Both the position numbers and the translations under genes were made by a program. Of a stretch of DNA of 64,000 nucleotides, positions 51,610 through 60,705 are shown piece by piece (positions within the stretch are counted from its first letter, which is position 1; the number at the start of each line of letters is the position of its first letter). Source of the DNA: Clostridium lacusfryxellense (GTDB lineage Bacteria > Bacillota > Clostridia > Clostridiales > Clostridiaceae); the NCBI RefSeq assembly GCF_018861735.1, contig NZ_JAHLEB010000004.1, positions 1 through 64,000 of the forward strand, in the 5' to 3' direction. A model generated the notes under the pieces. That model had not been told where the DNA came from. It saw only the letters and a program-made list of their open reading frames with translations, and made no database searches.

Positions 51610-52647
51610 ATGATAAATATATTAGATCTTAATTTATTAGAGCTGAAAAAATGGATGAAAATTAATGGGGAAAGTGAATTTAGGGCTAAACAAGTATTTG
51701 ACTGGATTTATAAAGATGTTTGGGACTTTGAAGATATGAATAATATTCCAAAAGGTGTAAAAGAGAAGTTGCAAAGTGATTTTCACATTGGAATACCAAA
51801 ACTTGTAGAAGAATATAGTTCAAAACTAAATGATACAAAGAAATATTTATTTGCGTTAGAAGATGGTAATTTAATAGAATGTGTTATTATGAAATATAAA
51901 CATGGAAATTCAATATGTATATCAACCCAAGTTGGATGTAGGATGGGATGTAAATTCTGTGCATCTACAATTGGAGGAATGATTAGAAATCTATCACCAG
52001 GTGAGATGTTAGCTCAAATAATGAAATCACAACACCTAATTGGAGAAAGGATTTCTAATGTAGTACTCATGGGAAGCGGTGAGCCTTTTGATAATTTTGA
52101 TAATGTAATGAAATTTCTTGAGATTGTGACTTCTGGCAATGGCTTAAATATTGGTCAAAGGCATATAACTATTTCAACATGTGGGATTGTACCTAAAATT
52201 AAAGAGTTTGCTGATATTAATCTACAAATAACACTGGCTATTTCACTTCACGCAGCTACAGATGAAATAAGGATGAAAAGTATGCCGATTGCAAATAAGT
52301 ATTCTATTGCAGAAATAATTGATGTCTCTAAGTATTATATAAATAAAACAAATAGGCGGTTAACTTTTGAATATGCTCTTGTGAAGGATCTTAATGATAG
52401 TAGGTTAGATGCAGAAAACCTAAGTAATCTACTCTCGGGTATGTTATGCCATGTTAATTTAATTCCAATTAATGAGATAAAAGAAAATGAATTGAAAACA
52501 TCTTCAAAGGATAATGTTGCTGAGTTTAAGAAAGTACTTGAAAATAATAATGTGCAGGTAACAATAAGAAGAGAAATGGGACTTGATATTAATGCGGCAT
52601 GTGGTCAGCTTCGGAGAAGCTACATTAAATGTGAAGAACTTAAATAA
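51610..52647 (+). CDS. rlmN: 23S rRNA (adenine-2503-C2)-methyltransferase RlmN
   Basis: A radical-SAM enzyme of 345 residues. The iron-sulfur motif is [11 protein letters not shown]; the methyl-carrying cysteine is near INAACGQLR. Methylates A2503 of 23S rRNA and A37 of some tRNAs by family. Precedes prpC-prkC as usual. Confidence 0.96.
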   Translation: MINILDLNLLELKKWMKINGESEFRAKQVFDWIYKDVWDFEDMNNIPKGVKEKLQSDFHIGIPKLVEEYSSKLNDTKKYLFALEDGNLIECVIMKYKHGNSICISTQVGCRMGCKFCASTIGGMIRNLSPGEMLAQIMKSQHLIGERISNVVLMGSGEPFDNFDNVMKFLEIVTSGNGLNIGQRHITISTCGIVPKIKEFADINLQITLAISLHAATDEIRMKSMPIANKYSIAEIIDVSKYYINKTNRRLTFEYALVKDLNDSRLDAENLSNLLSGMLCHVNLIPINEIKENELKTSSKDNVAEFKKVLENNNVQVTIRREMGLDINAACGQLRRSYIKCEELK

Positions 52648-52659
52648 AGGGGTGTAACA

Positions 52660-53412
52660 ATGCTGGGGGTTTTATCTGATGTTGGTAATGTTAGAAAAAC
52701 AAACGAAGACTCTGTAGGTTATTTTGAAGATAATGATTTTGATATATATGCTGTAGCAGATGGTATGGGAGGGCATAATGCAGGGGAAGTTGCGAGCAGA
52801 CTCGCCATTGAAATTATAATAGACTATATAAAAAAGAATCACCAAGGATTAGATCTAAAAGAAGTACTTTCTGATGGAATAAAATCTGCAAATAAGCAAA
52901 TATTTGATGTTGCAAGTGGCGATGAGTCTCTTAAAGGAATGGGTACAACAATAACAATTTGTTTTAAAAAACAAAATAAAATGGTTGTTGCAAATGTAGG
53001 TGATAGCAGTTGTTATATTATTGATAATAATAAAAAACTGATAAAAGTTACAAGAGATCACTCTCTAGTGCAACAGCTTTTAGATAATGGTAGTATAACT
53101 GAAGAAAGCGCTAGGAATCACCCTAATAAAAATATTATAACAAGGGCACTTGGAACAAATGAGATTGTAGAAGTTGACTTATTTGATGTTGATTTGAATA
53201 GTGTTATCAAATGCATTTTGTGCACAGATGGTCTTACTAATGATGTGACTTATTCAGAGATGTATGATATTATTATCAAAAATGAAGACAATAATGCTTC
53301 TAGCTGCAAAATGTTAGTGGATTTAAGCAAATCTAAGGGTGGACGGGATAACATATCCGTTATCGTGTTTGAAGGAGAGTGCAGAGATGATAGGAACCAT
53401 ATTAGGGAGTAG
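52660..53412 (+). CDS. prpC: PP2C-type serine/threonine phosphatase PrpC/Stp
   Basis: A 250-residue phosphatase that reverses PrkC phosphorylation. Metal-binding motifs are VADGMGGHNAGEVAS, NVGDSSCYI, CTDGLTNDV and GGRDNISVIV. The binding site is AAAGGGG. It overlaps prkC by 26 bases, a fixed pair in Firmicutes. Confidence 0.96.
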   Translation: MLGVLSDVGNVRKTNEDSVGYFEDNDFDIYAVADGMGGHNAGEVASRLAIEIIIDYIKKNHQGLDLKEVLSDGIKSANKQIFDVASGDESLKGMGTTITICFKKQNKMVVANVGDSSCYIIDNNKKLIKVTRDHSLVQQLLDNGSITEESARNHPNKNIITRALGTNEIVEVDLFDVDLNSVIKCILCTDGLTNDVTYSEMYDIIIKNEDNNASSCKMLVDLSKSKGGRDNISVIVFEGECRDDRNHIRE

Positions 53413-55351
53413 ATATGAACTCCTTGAAAAAATCGGAGAGGGTGGTATGGCGATAGTTTATAAAGCTAAGTGTCAATTACTCAATCGTTATGTTGCTGTG
53501 AAAATATTAAAAGAAGAATTTTCAAATAACATAAATTTTATGGAAAAGTTTAAAAAAGAGGCTTTATCTGTAGCTAGCCTTTCATCAAACAATATAGTTA
53601 ACATATATGATGTTGGTCAAGAAAAAGATATTAATTATATAGTAATGGAGTATATTAAAGGAAAAACGTTAAAGCAAATTATACTTCAAAACGGTAGCAT
53701 GAATTACAACCAGGTTTTAGATTATGGAATGCAGATTGCAAAAGCACTTGAGTGTGCTCACAAAAATAACATTATTCATAGGGATATAAAACCTCACAAT
53801 ATTTTAGTAACTGAAGATGGAACAGTTAAGGTTACAGATTTTGGCATAGCAAAAGCTGCAAGTTCTGTAACTATTACTAACACTAGCACAGTTATGGGAT
53901 CAGCTCATTATTTTTCACCAGAACAAGCAAAAGGAAGTTTTGTAGACTTTCGAACGGATATTTATTCTTTTGGAATAGTGCTTTATGAGATGGTTACAGG
54001 TAGAGTGCCTTATGATGCAGATAGTCCTGTATCAGTAGCATTAAAACATATCCAGGAACAAGTTGTTCCACCTAATCAAATAAATAGAAATGTTCCTGAG
54101 AATTTGAATAAATTAATATTAAAAGCTATAGAAAAAGAACCAATAAAGAGGTATCAGACTGCGAAAGAAATGTTTTTAGATTTGCAGAGAATACAAAATA
54201 ATAGCTCATATACTATAGCAACAACAAAGAGTATGGAAAATGAGTACACTAGGGTTATGGCGCCAGTAAATGTAGCAGATTATGAAAAACCAAAAAAAGA
54301 AAAAAAAGAAAAAAATTACGAAGAAGATGAAGACGAAGAAGAAGTGGTTAAAAAACCAACATCTAAAGTTAATAAGAAAAATAATAATAAAACAAAGGTA
54401 GCGGTTGTTTTTGCATTCATTTTATTAATTATTTTAGGTAGTCTTGCAGCTGTAATTGTTAGCAACTATATTACTAATAAGCAAGCAGTAGTTACGCAGA
54501 AGATATTGGTTCCTAAAATTATTGGTTTGGATAGTGCAGAGGCAGAGAAATTAGTTGTGGCCAAACAATTAAAGTTTACTGAGTTACAAGAAAATAGTGA
54601 CGAACCTGAAGGTACGGTTACTATATGTTATCCGGATGAGGGAACTGAAGTTGAAGCTAATAGTGAAGTAAGAGCTACTGTTAGTAAAGGTCCAGCAAGT
54701 TTTAAAATGCCTTTGGTTAAAGGGTATGATAAAGCATCGGCAGAGGCTATTATTGAGGATAGTGGATTACTTCTTAGTAATGTTACATCAGATTATAGTA
54801 GTACTGTTGCTAGTGGAGTAGTTATAAGCCAAGATCCAGATAAGGACAGTTTAGTTAAAAAAGGTGATTCAGTAAGTTTAGTAATAAGTAAGGGCGTAGA
54901 AATTAAAAATACAACGGTTCCAAACCTAAGTGACTTTAACTTTTCACTAGATGGTGCAAAACAAATGTTGGAAGCTAAAAATTTAAAATTAGGTGAAAAA
55001 AAAGAAGTAGAAACAAGTGATCAAGCGCTGGATGGTAAGGTATTTGGGCAAACTATACCTAAAGAGACTCAAGTTCCAGAAGGTACTGCTGTAGGCGTTA
55101 GTATTTACAAGTATAAAGAACCTGTAAAAGAACAATTTGATGTTCCAGACTTTAAAGATAAAACTGTTAAAGCTGCAAAAGATCTAGCTACGCAGCAGAA
55201 TATAACTATATCAGTTCCTGGTAATGATGAAGATATTGTTGATTCGCAAGACAAGGTTGCAGGAACTAAGGCAAACGTTGGAGATGTTATAACTTTAACA
55301 AGCAAGGTAGCGCCAGTAGCACCTACGGGAACAACAACCCCACCTCAATAA
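53387..55351 (+). CDS. prkC: PASTA-domain serine/threonine kinase PrkC
   Basis: A 654-residue membrane kinase. The N-terminal kinase domain has GEGGMAIVYKA and HRDIKPHNILVTEDG with VTDFGIAKA. A charged linker precedes a membrane helix (VAVVFAFILLIILGSLAAVI, about 337-356). Four PASTA-like repeats follow; PASTA domains bind muropeptides and can trigger spore germination in B. subtilis. The ATG at 53387 follows GGAGAG; the longer frame from 53339 lies deeper in prpC and was rejected. Confidence 0.96.
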   Translation: MIGTILGSRYELLEKIGEGGMAIVYKAKCQLLNRYVAVKILKEEFSNNINFMEKFKKEALSVASLSSNNIVNIYDVGQEKDINYIVMEYIKGKTLKQIILQNGSMNYNQVLDYGMQIAKALECAHKNNIIHRDIKPHNILVTEDGTVKVTDFGIAKAASSVTITNTSTVMGSAHYFSPEQAKGSFVDFRTDIYSFGIVLYEMVTGRVPYDADSPVSVALKHIQEQVVPPNQINRNVPENLNKLILKAIEKEPIKRYQTAKEMFLDLQRIQNNSSYTIATTKSMENEYTRVMAPVNVADYEKPKKEKKEKNYEEDEDEEEVVKKPTSKVNKKNNNKTKVAVVFAFILLIILGSLAAVIVSNYITNKQAVVTQKILVPKIIGLDSAEAEKLVVAKQLKFTELQENSDEPEGTVTICYPDEGTEVEANSEVRATVSKGPASFKMPLVKGYDKASAEAIIEDSGLLLSNVTSDYSSTVASGVVISQDPDKDSLVKKGDSVSLVISKGVEIKNTTVPNLSDFNFSLDGAKQMLEAKNLKLGEKKEVETSDQALDGKVFGQTIPKETQVPEGTAVGVSIYKYKEPVKEQFDVPDFKDKTVKAAKDLATQQNITISVPGNDEDIVDSQDKVAGTKANVGDVITLTSKVAPVAPTGTTTPPQ

Positions 55352-55421
55352 TAAAAATAGATAATTGTAACTTATGAAAAACATTTAATAATGTAAGTCA
55401 AAAGTGAATGAAGGAGGATAT

Positions 55422-56291
55422 ATGCAAGGAGTAATCATAAAGGGTATAGGTGGATTATATTTTGTAAAAGTTGAAGACAAAGTCATAGAATGTAAAGCAA
55501 GGGGGAAGTTCAGGTATACTGGACTTTCTCCTGTTATTGGTGACCGGGTGGAAATAATGCTTGAGACAGATGTTACTAAAGGCGTAATTGAGAAAATTTT
55601 TGCAAGAGATACAGAAATGATAAGGCCGGTAGTTGCTAATGTTACTCAAGCGTTTGTAGTTTTCGCCTTTAAGAAACCTGATTTAAATATGGAACTACTT
55701 AATAAATTTCTAGTGCTTTGTGAACATTATAGGTTAAAAATAGTGCTTTGTTTAAATAAGCTAGATTTAGTTTCTGAGGTTGATGATGATCTTATAAAAG
55801 AATTAAGGAGCGTTGGATGTGATATTGTATTTTTAAAAGCAAAAGAGGGAATGGGTCTTTTGGAGCTTAAGACAAAAATTAAAGACAATATTACCGTTTT
55901 TTGTGGACCATCTGGAGTTGGAAAATCAACTATTCTTAATAGTCTACTTGGAAGGGAAGCTATGAAAACTGGCGATATAAGTAAGAAATCTCAGAAAGGT
56001 AAACATACAACTAGGCACAGTGAGCTTATTGAATATGAAGAAGGATTTTTACTAGACACTCCAGGATTTTCATCATTAAGTTTAGACTTTATAGAGAAGG
56101 AAAAATTGCAAGATTGTTTCCCTGAATTTGAAGATTATAGAGGTGAGTGCAGGTTCTCTAATTGTGTTCACAATAAAGAACCTAACTGTAGGGTCAAGGA
56201 AGCTGTTGAAGCTAAAGAAATTTACACTGATAGATATAAATTTTATATCAAAACATTAGAAGAAATTATTGCTAGGGGGAATAACAAATGA
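55422..56291 (+). CDS. rsgA: Ribosome small subunit GTPase RsgA
   Basis: A circularly permuted GTPase for 30S maturation, 289 residues. OB domain at the N-terminus, G4 LNKLD before G1 GPSGVGKST and G3 DTPGFSSL, then a C-terminal zinc motif (CRFSNCVHNKEPNC). The ATG at 55422 follows AAGGAGG. Located between prkC and rpe as in other Firmicutes. Confidence 0.96.
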   Translation: MQGVIIKGIGGLYFVKVEDKVIECKARGKFRYTGLSPVIGDRVEIMLETDVTKGVIEKIFARDTEMIRPVVANVTQAFVVFAFKKPDLNMELLNKFLVLCEHYRLKIVLCLNKLDLVSEVDDDLIKELRSVGCDIVFLKAKEGMGLLELKTKIKDNITVFCGPSGVGKSTILNSLLGREAMKTGDISKKSQKGKHTTRHSELIEYEEGFLLDTPGFSSLSLDFIEKEKLQDCFPEFEDYRGECRFSNCVHNKEPNCRVKEAVEAKEIYTDRYKFYIKTLEEIIARGNNK

Positions 56292-56938
56292 TAAAAATAT
56301 CACCATCAATACTGTCAGCGGATTTTTCAAGACTTGGAGAACATATTAGGGAGTTAGAAGCGTGTGGCGCGGATATGATTCATATAGATGTTATGGATGG
56401 TATGTTTGTACCAAATATTTCTTTTGGCATTCCTATAATTAAGAGTGTTAGAAATATAACGAAATTGCCATTCGATGTTCATCTTATGATAGAGGATCCC
56501 TCTAGATATGTAGAAGATTTTGTGAATGCGGGAGCAGATATTATAACTGTTCATTATGAAGCTGATAGGCATATTGATAGAACTATTAATTATATTAAGA
56601 GTTTTGGTATTAAAGCAGGTATAGCATTAAATCCTGGAACGCCTGTAGCATTAATTAAAGATTTAGTAAGCAATCTTGATATGGTGCTGATTATGTCAGT
56701 AAACCCAGGATTTGGAGGACAAAAGTATATTAAGTACTCTTCAAATAAAATTAAAGAAGTTAGAGATCTTGCAGATATTTATAATAAAGACATTATGATT
56801 CAAGTGGATGGTGGCGTTGATGACACAAATATTGGTGAAGTTGTTAAGAGCGGGGCCAATGTAATTGTAGCAGGCTCTGGAGTATTTAAGAATAATGAAA
56901 TCGAGAAAAACATAAAGGGCTTAAGGTCATCAATTTAA
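56288..56938 (+). CDS. rpe: Ribulose-phosphate 3-epimerase
   Basis: Interconverts ribulose and xylulose 5-phosphates. The 216-residue TIM-barrel protein has ISPSILSADFSRLG, HIDVMDGMFVPNISFG (metal ligands) and MSVNPGFGGQKYI. The ATG overlaps the rsgA stop (ATGA). Confidence 0.96.
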   Translation: MIKISPSILSADFSRLGEHIRELEACGADMIHIDVMDGMFVPNISFGIPIIKSVRNITKLPFDVHLMIEDPSRYVEDFVNAGADIITVHYEADRHIDRTINYIKSFGIKAGIALNPGTPVALIKDLVSNLDMVLIMSVNPGFGGQKYIKYSSNKIKEVRDLADIYNKDIMIQVDGGVDDTNIGEVVKSGANVIVAGSGVFKNNEIEKNIKGLRSSI

Positions 56939-56939
56939 T

Positions 56940-57575
56940 ATGAAGGTAATAATAATATCAGGAGGAAATCCACCCTCGAAAGAATTACTTACTAAGGAAA
57001 TGGAAGATGGTGCATTTTTAATCGGAGCGGATAGCGGGGCAAATTGCTTGTTTCGCTATAATATAAAACCCGATTTACTTGTTGGAGATTTTGACTCTAT
57101 TGATAAGAAGATATTGTACCATTTTAAAAAAAATAATTGTAGAATAGATACTTACCCTACAGAAAAAGATTTTACTGACACTGAAATTGCAGTTCAAAAG
57201 GCTCTGAGCATGAAGCCAAATAAAATAGTACTAATGGGATGCACTGGAAGTAGGGTTGATCATTTGCTTGGTAATATTGGTATGCTAAAAAATTGCCTTG
57301 AAAATGGCGTTGAGGCGTGTATTGTAGACCAAAACAACTATATTAGGTTAACTGATGCTTCAACTTCATTAAAGGGCACTGTGGGGCAAACATTCTCACT
57401 TCAGGCTTATGGCGATGAGGTAATCGGATTAACCATTGAAGGCTCGAAATATCCATTGAACAATTATAATTTGAAAATTGGTCAAAGTATAACTATCTCA
57501 AATGAGTTTATATTGCCTATGGTTAATATTAAATTTAAAGCAGGAATACTTATGATAATATTATCAAAAGATTAA
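56940..57575 (+). CDS. thiN: Thiamine pyrophosphokinase
   Basis: Transfers pyrophosphate from ATP to thiamine. The 211-residue protein has GADSGANCLF, GDFDSIDKK and EKDFTDTEIA, plus a C-terminal beta domain. One base separates its ATG from the rpe stop. Followed by a strong terminator and then the spoVM region. Confidence 0.95.
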   Translation: MKVIIISGGNPPSKELLTKEMEDGAFLIGADSGANCLFRYNIKPDLLVGDFDSIDKKILYHFKKNNCRIDTYPTEKDFTDTEIAVQKALSMKPNKIVLMGCTGSRVDHLLGNIGMLKNCLENGVEACIVDQNNYIRLTDASTSLKGTVGQTFSLQAYGDEVIGLTIEGSKYPLNNYNLKIGQSITISNEFILPMVNIKFKAGILMIILSKD

Positions 57576-57583
57576 TGCTAAAC

Positions 57584-57652
57584 AAAACTATTTTTTTTAT
57601 TGCTGACTTCAATTTAGGTTGAAGACTTCAATAAAAAAAATAGTTTTTTTAT
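57584..57652 (+). terminator. Strong terminator after thiN
   Basis: A 19-bp outer stem (57584-57602 with 57629-57647, containing AAAACTATTTT) holds an inner GACTTCAA/TTGAAG stem. T residues follow. Confidence 0.85.
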
Positions 57653-57657
57653 TTTGT

Positions 57658-57685
57658 AAACATTACCTTGAGCGAGTCATATAAT
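57658..57685 (+). promoter_or_regulatory. Candidate sigma-E promoter for the small membrane protein and spoVM
   Basis: AAACATT (57658-57664), 13 bp, CATATAAT (57678-57685). The -10 differs from CATACANT at one position. Its layout matches the candidate promoter at 28677, and spoVM is a known sigma-E gene in B. subtilis. Confidence 0.45.
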
Positions 57686-57716
57686 AATACTGGAGTACTT
57701 TGAGAGGGGAATACTT

Positions 57717-57887
57717 ATGAGAAGGTGGTTTAGGTTTTTACAACGGCAACTTGGAGTAATCATAACATGTTTAGGCATAGGAATAATAACAGTAGTAATA
57801 GTACCATTTTGGTGGTGGATAATTGTTGTGGGAGGAGGAATTGTTTATTGTGGCTTTTGTATAATGAATCATAACAATCATTGTTAG
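57717..57887 (+). CDS. Small membrane protein, 56 residues
   Basis: A Trp- and Cys-containing protein: basic N-terminus (MRRWFRFLQRQLG), a membrane hairpin (IITCLGIGIITVVIV then WWWIIVVGGGIVYCGF), ending in NHNNHC. GAGAGGGG lies before the ATG. It is upstream of spoVM on the same strand. Family not recognised with certainty; a sporulation role is inferred from position and promoter. Confidence 0.65.
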   Translation: MRRWFRFLQRQLGVIITCLGIGIITVVIVPFWWWIIVVGGGIVYCGFCIMNHNNHC

Positions 57888-57993
57888 TGTTGCATTATAT
57901 TTAGGAGGAATTAAAAGAATTTATTGAAGTGTTTAGGGAATTATAATCAATATATTATATTTGAAGTATATATATTAAACGGAGGTAAGAGAG

Positions 57994-58062
57994 ATGAAAA
58001 TTATGGCAATTAAATTACCGAGATTTATGTCTCGAATAATTAGGTTTTTTCTAAGAAAATAA
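57994..58062 (+). CDS. spoVM: Sporulation protein SpoVM (22 residues)
   Basis: SpoVM is a very short amphipathic protein that marks the convex forespore membrane and anchors SpoIVA in coat assembly. The sequence begins MKIMAIKLPRFMS and ends IIRFFLRK. Compared with B. subtilis (26 residues, IKLPKFLGGIVR core) the IKLPRF core is kept, and the helix-breaking proline is present. GGAGG precedes the ATG. Position between thiN and rpmB matches B. subtilis exactly. Confidence 0.88.
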   Translation: MKIMAIKLPRFMSRIIRFFLRK

Positions 58063-58083
58063 CATAGAAAAAGAAATAGTTAG

Positions 58084-58191
58084 ACTGAATTTAAAAAAAT
58101 TCGGCTGTTAAGCTGAATTTAAATAAAAAATGCAGCTGTTAGGCTGAATTTAAATAAAAAATGCAGCTGTTAGGCTGCATCTTTATTTTTT
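58084..58191. repeat. Tandem 31-bp repeats forming serial hairpins and a terminator
   Basis: Two exact copies of a 31-bp unit (58112-58142 and 58143-58173) are preceded by a diverged 28-bp copy (58084-58111) and followed by a partial one. The last forms a true stem (ATGCAGC 58161-58167 with GCTGCAT 58174-58180) followed by T6, probably terminating spoVM and rpmB from either side. Confidence 0.85.
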
Positions 58192-58193
58192 AA

Positions 58194-58385
58194 TTATATA
58201 GCACGTTGTACTTTACCTGAACGAAGACATCTAGTACATACATGTATAGATTTAGGCGTTCCGCTTACTATAGCTTTAACTTTTTGAATATTTGGAGCCC
58301 ATTTTCTTTTTGACTCACGGTGTGAGTGACTATATTGGCTACCTGAAATAACACCTTTATCGCATATTTCGCATTTTCTTGACAA
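58194..58385 (-). CDS. rpmB: 50S ribosomal protein L28
   Basis: A 63-residue ribosomal protein with KCEICDKG and a second CTRCLRSG pair forming a zinc site. The start TTG at 58385-58383 follows AAGGAGG by eight bases; the GTG at 58394 overlaps that site, so it was rejected. The length now equals the usual clostridial L28. It is the only minus-strand gene in this block. Confidence 0.94.
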   Translation of the reverse strand: MSRKCEICDKGVISGSQYSHSHRESKRKWAPNIQKVKAIVSGTPKSIHVCTRCLRSGKVQRAI

Positions 58386-58442
58386 TGAAAACACCTCCTT
58401 AAGACTATGAAGAACAAAATCTTCTCAATTGAAACACGCATT

Positions 58443-58472
58443 ATTGTAACATAGATAGCACTATGCTTGCAA
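58443..58472 (-). promoter_or_regulatory. Sigma-A promoter of rpmB
   Basis: On the minus strand TTGCAA (58472-58467), 18 bp, TACAAT (58448-58443). Confidence 0.6.
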
Positions 58473-58594
58473 GTGAAATTCAAAAGTATTAATAACTAAA
58501 CCAATTATTAAATTAATTTTGTTGAAAAAATTGCTAATATAATATAAAATAATCTATATGGAACTATAAGAGATAAGTATAAGGAGGAATTGCA

Positions 58595-58945
58595 ATGAAA
58601 GGTAACATTACGAATGAGAATGGTACTATATATTATTCAGAGGAAGCATTAGCCAATATCGTTGGCATTTCTACAACTGAGTGTTATGGAGTTGTAGGAA
58701 TGGCACTCAAAGATGCTAAGGATGGATTTTGGCAATTAATTAAGAATGATAGTTTAAATAAAGGAGTTAAAATTAGTTCTAAGGAAAATAAACTATTTAT
58801 TGAACTGTATATAATAGTTGAATACGGAACAAAAATATCTGTAATAGCAAACAATATAATTCAAAAAACAAGATATAATGTTGAAAATTATACAGGACTG
58901 GGCGTTGCAGCAATAACAGTGAACGTTCAAGGTGTAAGGGTCTAA
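58595..58945 (+). CDS. yloU: Asp23/Gls24 family protein (YloU type)
   Basis: A 116-residue Asp23/DUF322 protein, paralogous to that at 5569. Conserved segments are YYSEEALANIVGISTTECYGVVG and LYIIVEYGTKISVIA. It is always next to the fatty acid kinase gene fakA (yloV). AAGGAGG precedes the ATG. Function beyond the family is unknown. Confidence 0.92.
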   Translation: MKGNITNENGTIYYSEEALANIVGISTTECYGVVGMALKDAKDGFWQLIKNDSLNKGVKISSKENKLFIELYIIVEYGTKISVIANNIIQKTRYNVENYTGLGVAAITVNVQGVRV

Positions 58946-58958
58946 GGAGGAATAAACA

Positions 58959-60608
58959 GTGGAATACTTTAAAATAAATGGACAAAACTTTCGTAACATG
59001 GTAATAAATGCATCGAATAGGTTAGAAGAAAAAAAAGAATACGTAAATGCGCTGAATGTATTTCCAGTTCCAGATGGAGACACAGGTACTAATATGTCAA
59101 TGACATTTAAATCAGCAGTACAAGAAATTGAAAACATGGAAGATGAGTCTATCGCAGAGGTGTCAAAGAAGATAGCTAGAGGCGCTCTCATGGGTGCAAG
59201 AGGTAATTCAGGTGTCATACTATCACAAATATTTAGAGGCATTGCAAAGGGATTAGAGGGGAAATCAGATGCCACAACTCAGGAATTAGCTAAAAGTATT
59301 CTAGAAGGTGCAAATTTTGCTTACAAGGCAGTAATGAGACCCACTGAAGGAACTATTTTAACTATTATTAGAGCTGCAGGGGAATGCGCAGTTAATAGCG
59401 AGGCGGAAAATATCATTCAACTTATGCAAGAGGTATGCAAGCATAGTGAAATAGTGTTAGATAAAACTCCAGACATGCTTCCAGCACTAAAGGAGGCAAA
59501 GGTAGTTGATGCAGGTGGAATGGGACTTCTAATATTGTTTAAAGGAATGTATGAAGCTTTAAGCAATAACATACAGGCTACAATTAATCAGGTTGACAAG
59601 CTAAATACTAAAGTAGAAACAACACCATCTGCGGCATCTAATATACCTGTAAACATAAAGTTTGGTTACTGCACTGAATTGTTAGTAATAGCTCCAAATG
59701 TTGATACCAATAAACTTGAAAAATATTTAGAAAAATTTGGAGACTCGATGGTTGTAGTTTCCCAGGATGAGTTTCTTAAAATCCATATACACACAAATGA
59801 TCCAGGTCTTGTGCTATCAAAAGCAGTTACACTGGGAGAATTGTCTAAAGTGAAGATTGAAAATATGAGAGAACAACATAGAAATTTATTAGGAATATAT
59901 AATGAGGAAACAAAGGAAATAGATAAACCAAAAGAAAATAATTCTGAAAATAAAAAATATGGATTTGTATCTGTTGCTCTTGGGGAAGGTATTAGGAGTA
60001 TATTCGAGGATTTAGGTGTGGATGTTGTAATTGAAGGCGGCCAAACTATGAATCCAAGTACGCAAGACATATTAGATAGTATTAATAAAATTAATGCTGA
60101 GAATATATTTATATTGCCTAATAATAAAAATATAATTATGGCTGCAATGCAAGCTGTTGAATTATCAGATAAAAATGTAATGGTTATTCCATCGAAAACT
60201 ATACCACAAGGAATAACAGCTGTTACAATGTTTAATGCAGAAGTAAGTGTAGAGGAAAATGAGAAAGCGTTAAAAGAAGCAATTAGAAATGTTGCAACAG
60301 CTTCTGTAACATATGCTATAAAGGATACTGAATCTGATGGAATTATTATAAAAGAAGGAAATATTTTAGGTCTAGTTGAGCAAGAAATTAAAGAAGTTGG
60401 AACGGATATTTATAAAGTTTGCTCAGATATTATTGCCGGTATGATTACTAGCGACAGCGAACTTATTACAATTTTCTATGGTGAAGATTGTGTTACTACT
60501 CAAGTAGAAGAATTTATTTCTGAATTAGAACGCAAATATCCAGATATAGACATTCAACATTATAATGGAAAACAACCCTTATATTATTTTATTGCGTCAG
60601 TTGAATAA
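58959..60608 (+). CDS. fakA: Fatty acid kinase catalytic subunit FakA (YloV)
   Basis: A DAK/DhaL-type kinase that phosphorylates exogenous fatty acids held by FakB. The 549-residue protein has the nucleotide motif FPVPDGDTGTNMSMTFKS and GARGNSGVILSQIFRG, then KVVDAGGMGLLILFKGM; the C-terminal domain resembles FakB-like/EDD folds. It starts with GTG at 58959, eight bases after AAGGAGG. Confidence 0.92.
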   Translation: MEYFKINGQNFRNMVINASNRLEEKKEYVNALNVFPVPDGDTGTNMSMTFKSAVQEIENMEDESIAEVSKKIARGALMGARGNSGVILSQIFRGIAKGLEGKSDATTQELAKSILEGANFAYKAVMRPTEGTILTIIRAAGECAVNSEAENIIQLMQEVCKHSEIVLDKTPDMLPALKEAKVVDAGGMGLLILFKGMYEALSNNIQATINQVDKLNTKVETTPSAASNIPVNIKFGYCTELLVIAPNVDTNKLEKYLEKFGDSMVVVSQDEFLKIHIHTNDPGLVLSKAVTLGELSKVKIENMREQHRNLLGIYNEETKEIDKPKENNSENKKYGFVSVALGEGIRSIFEDLGVDVVIEGGQTMNPSTQDILDSINKINAENIFILPNNKNIIMAAMQAVELSDKNVMVIPSKTIPQGITAVTMFNAEVSVEENEKALKEAIRNVATASVTYAIKDTESDGIIIKEGNILGLVEQEIKEVGTDIYKVCSDIIAGMITSDSELITIFYGEDCVTTQVEEFISELERKYPDIDIQHYNGKQPLYYFIASVE

Positions 60609-60630
60609 AAGCCCTAGGGCTTTTTTTCTT
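60607..60630 (+). terminator. Terminator after fakA
   Basis: The palindrome AAAGCCCTAGGGCTTT (60608-60623) starts in the fakA stop codon and is followed by T residues. Confidence 0.75.
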
Positions 60631-60705
60631 GTGGAGATGTGCCTAGCATGGACGTTATATAATAAACAGGGTCTTTATTAAAATCTTATTCTTGGAGTGG
60701 TATTT

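Noticed and set aside
58084-58191. CRISPR array
   Set aside because: 31-bp units are adjacent without unique spacers, and the sequence forms terminator stems.
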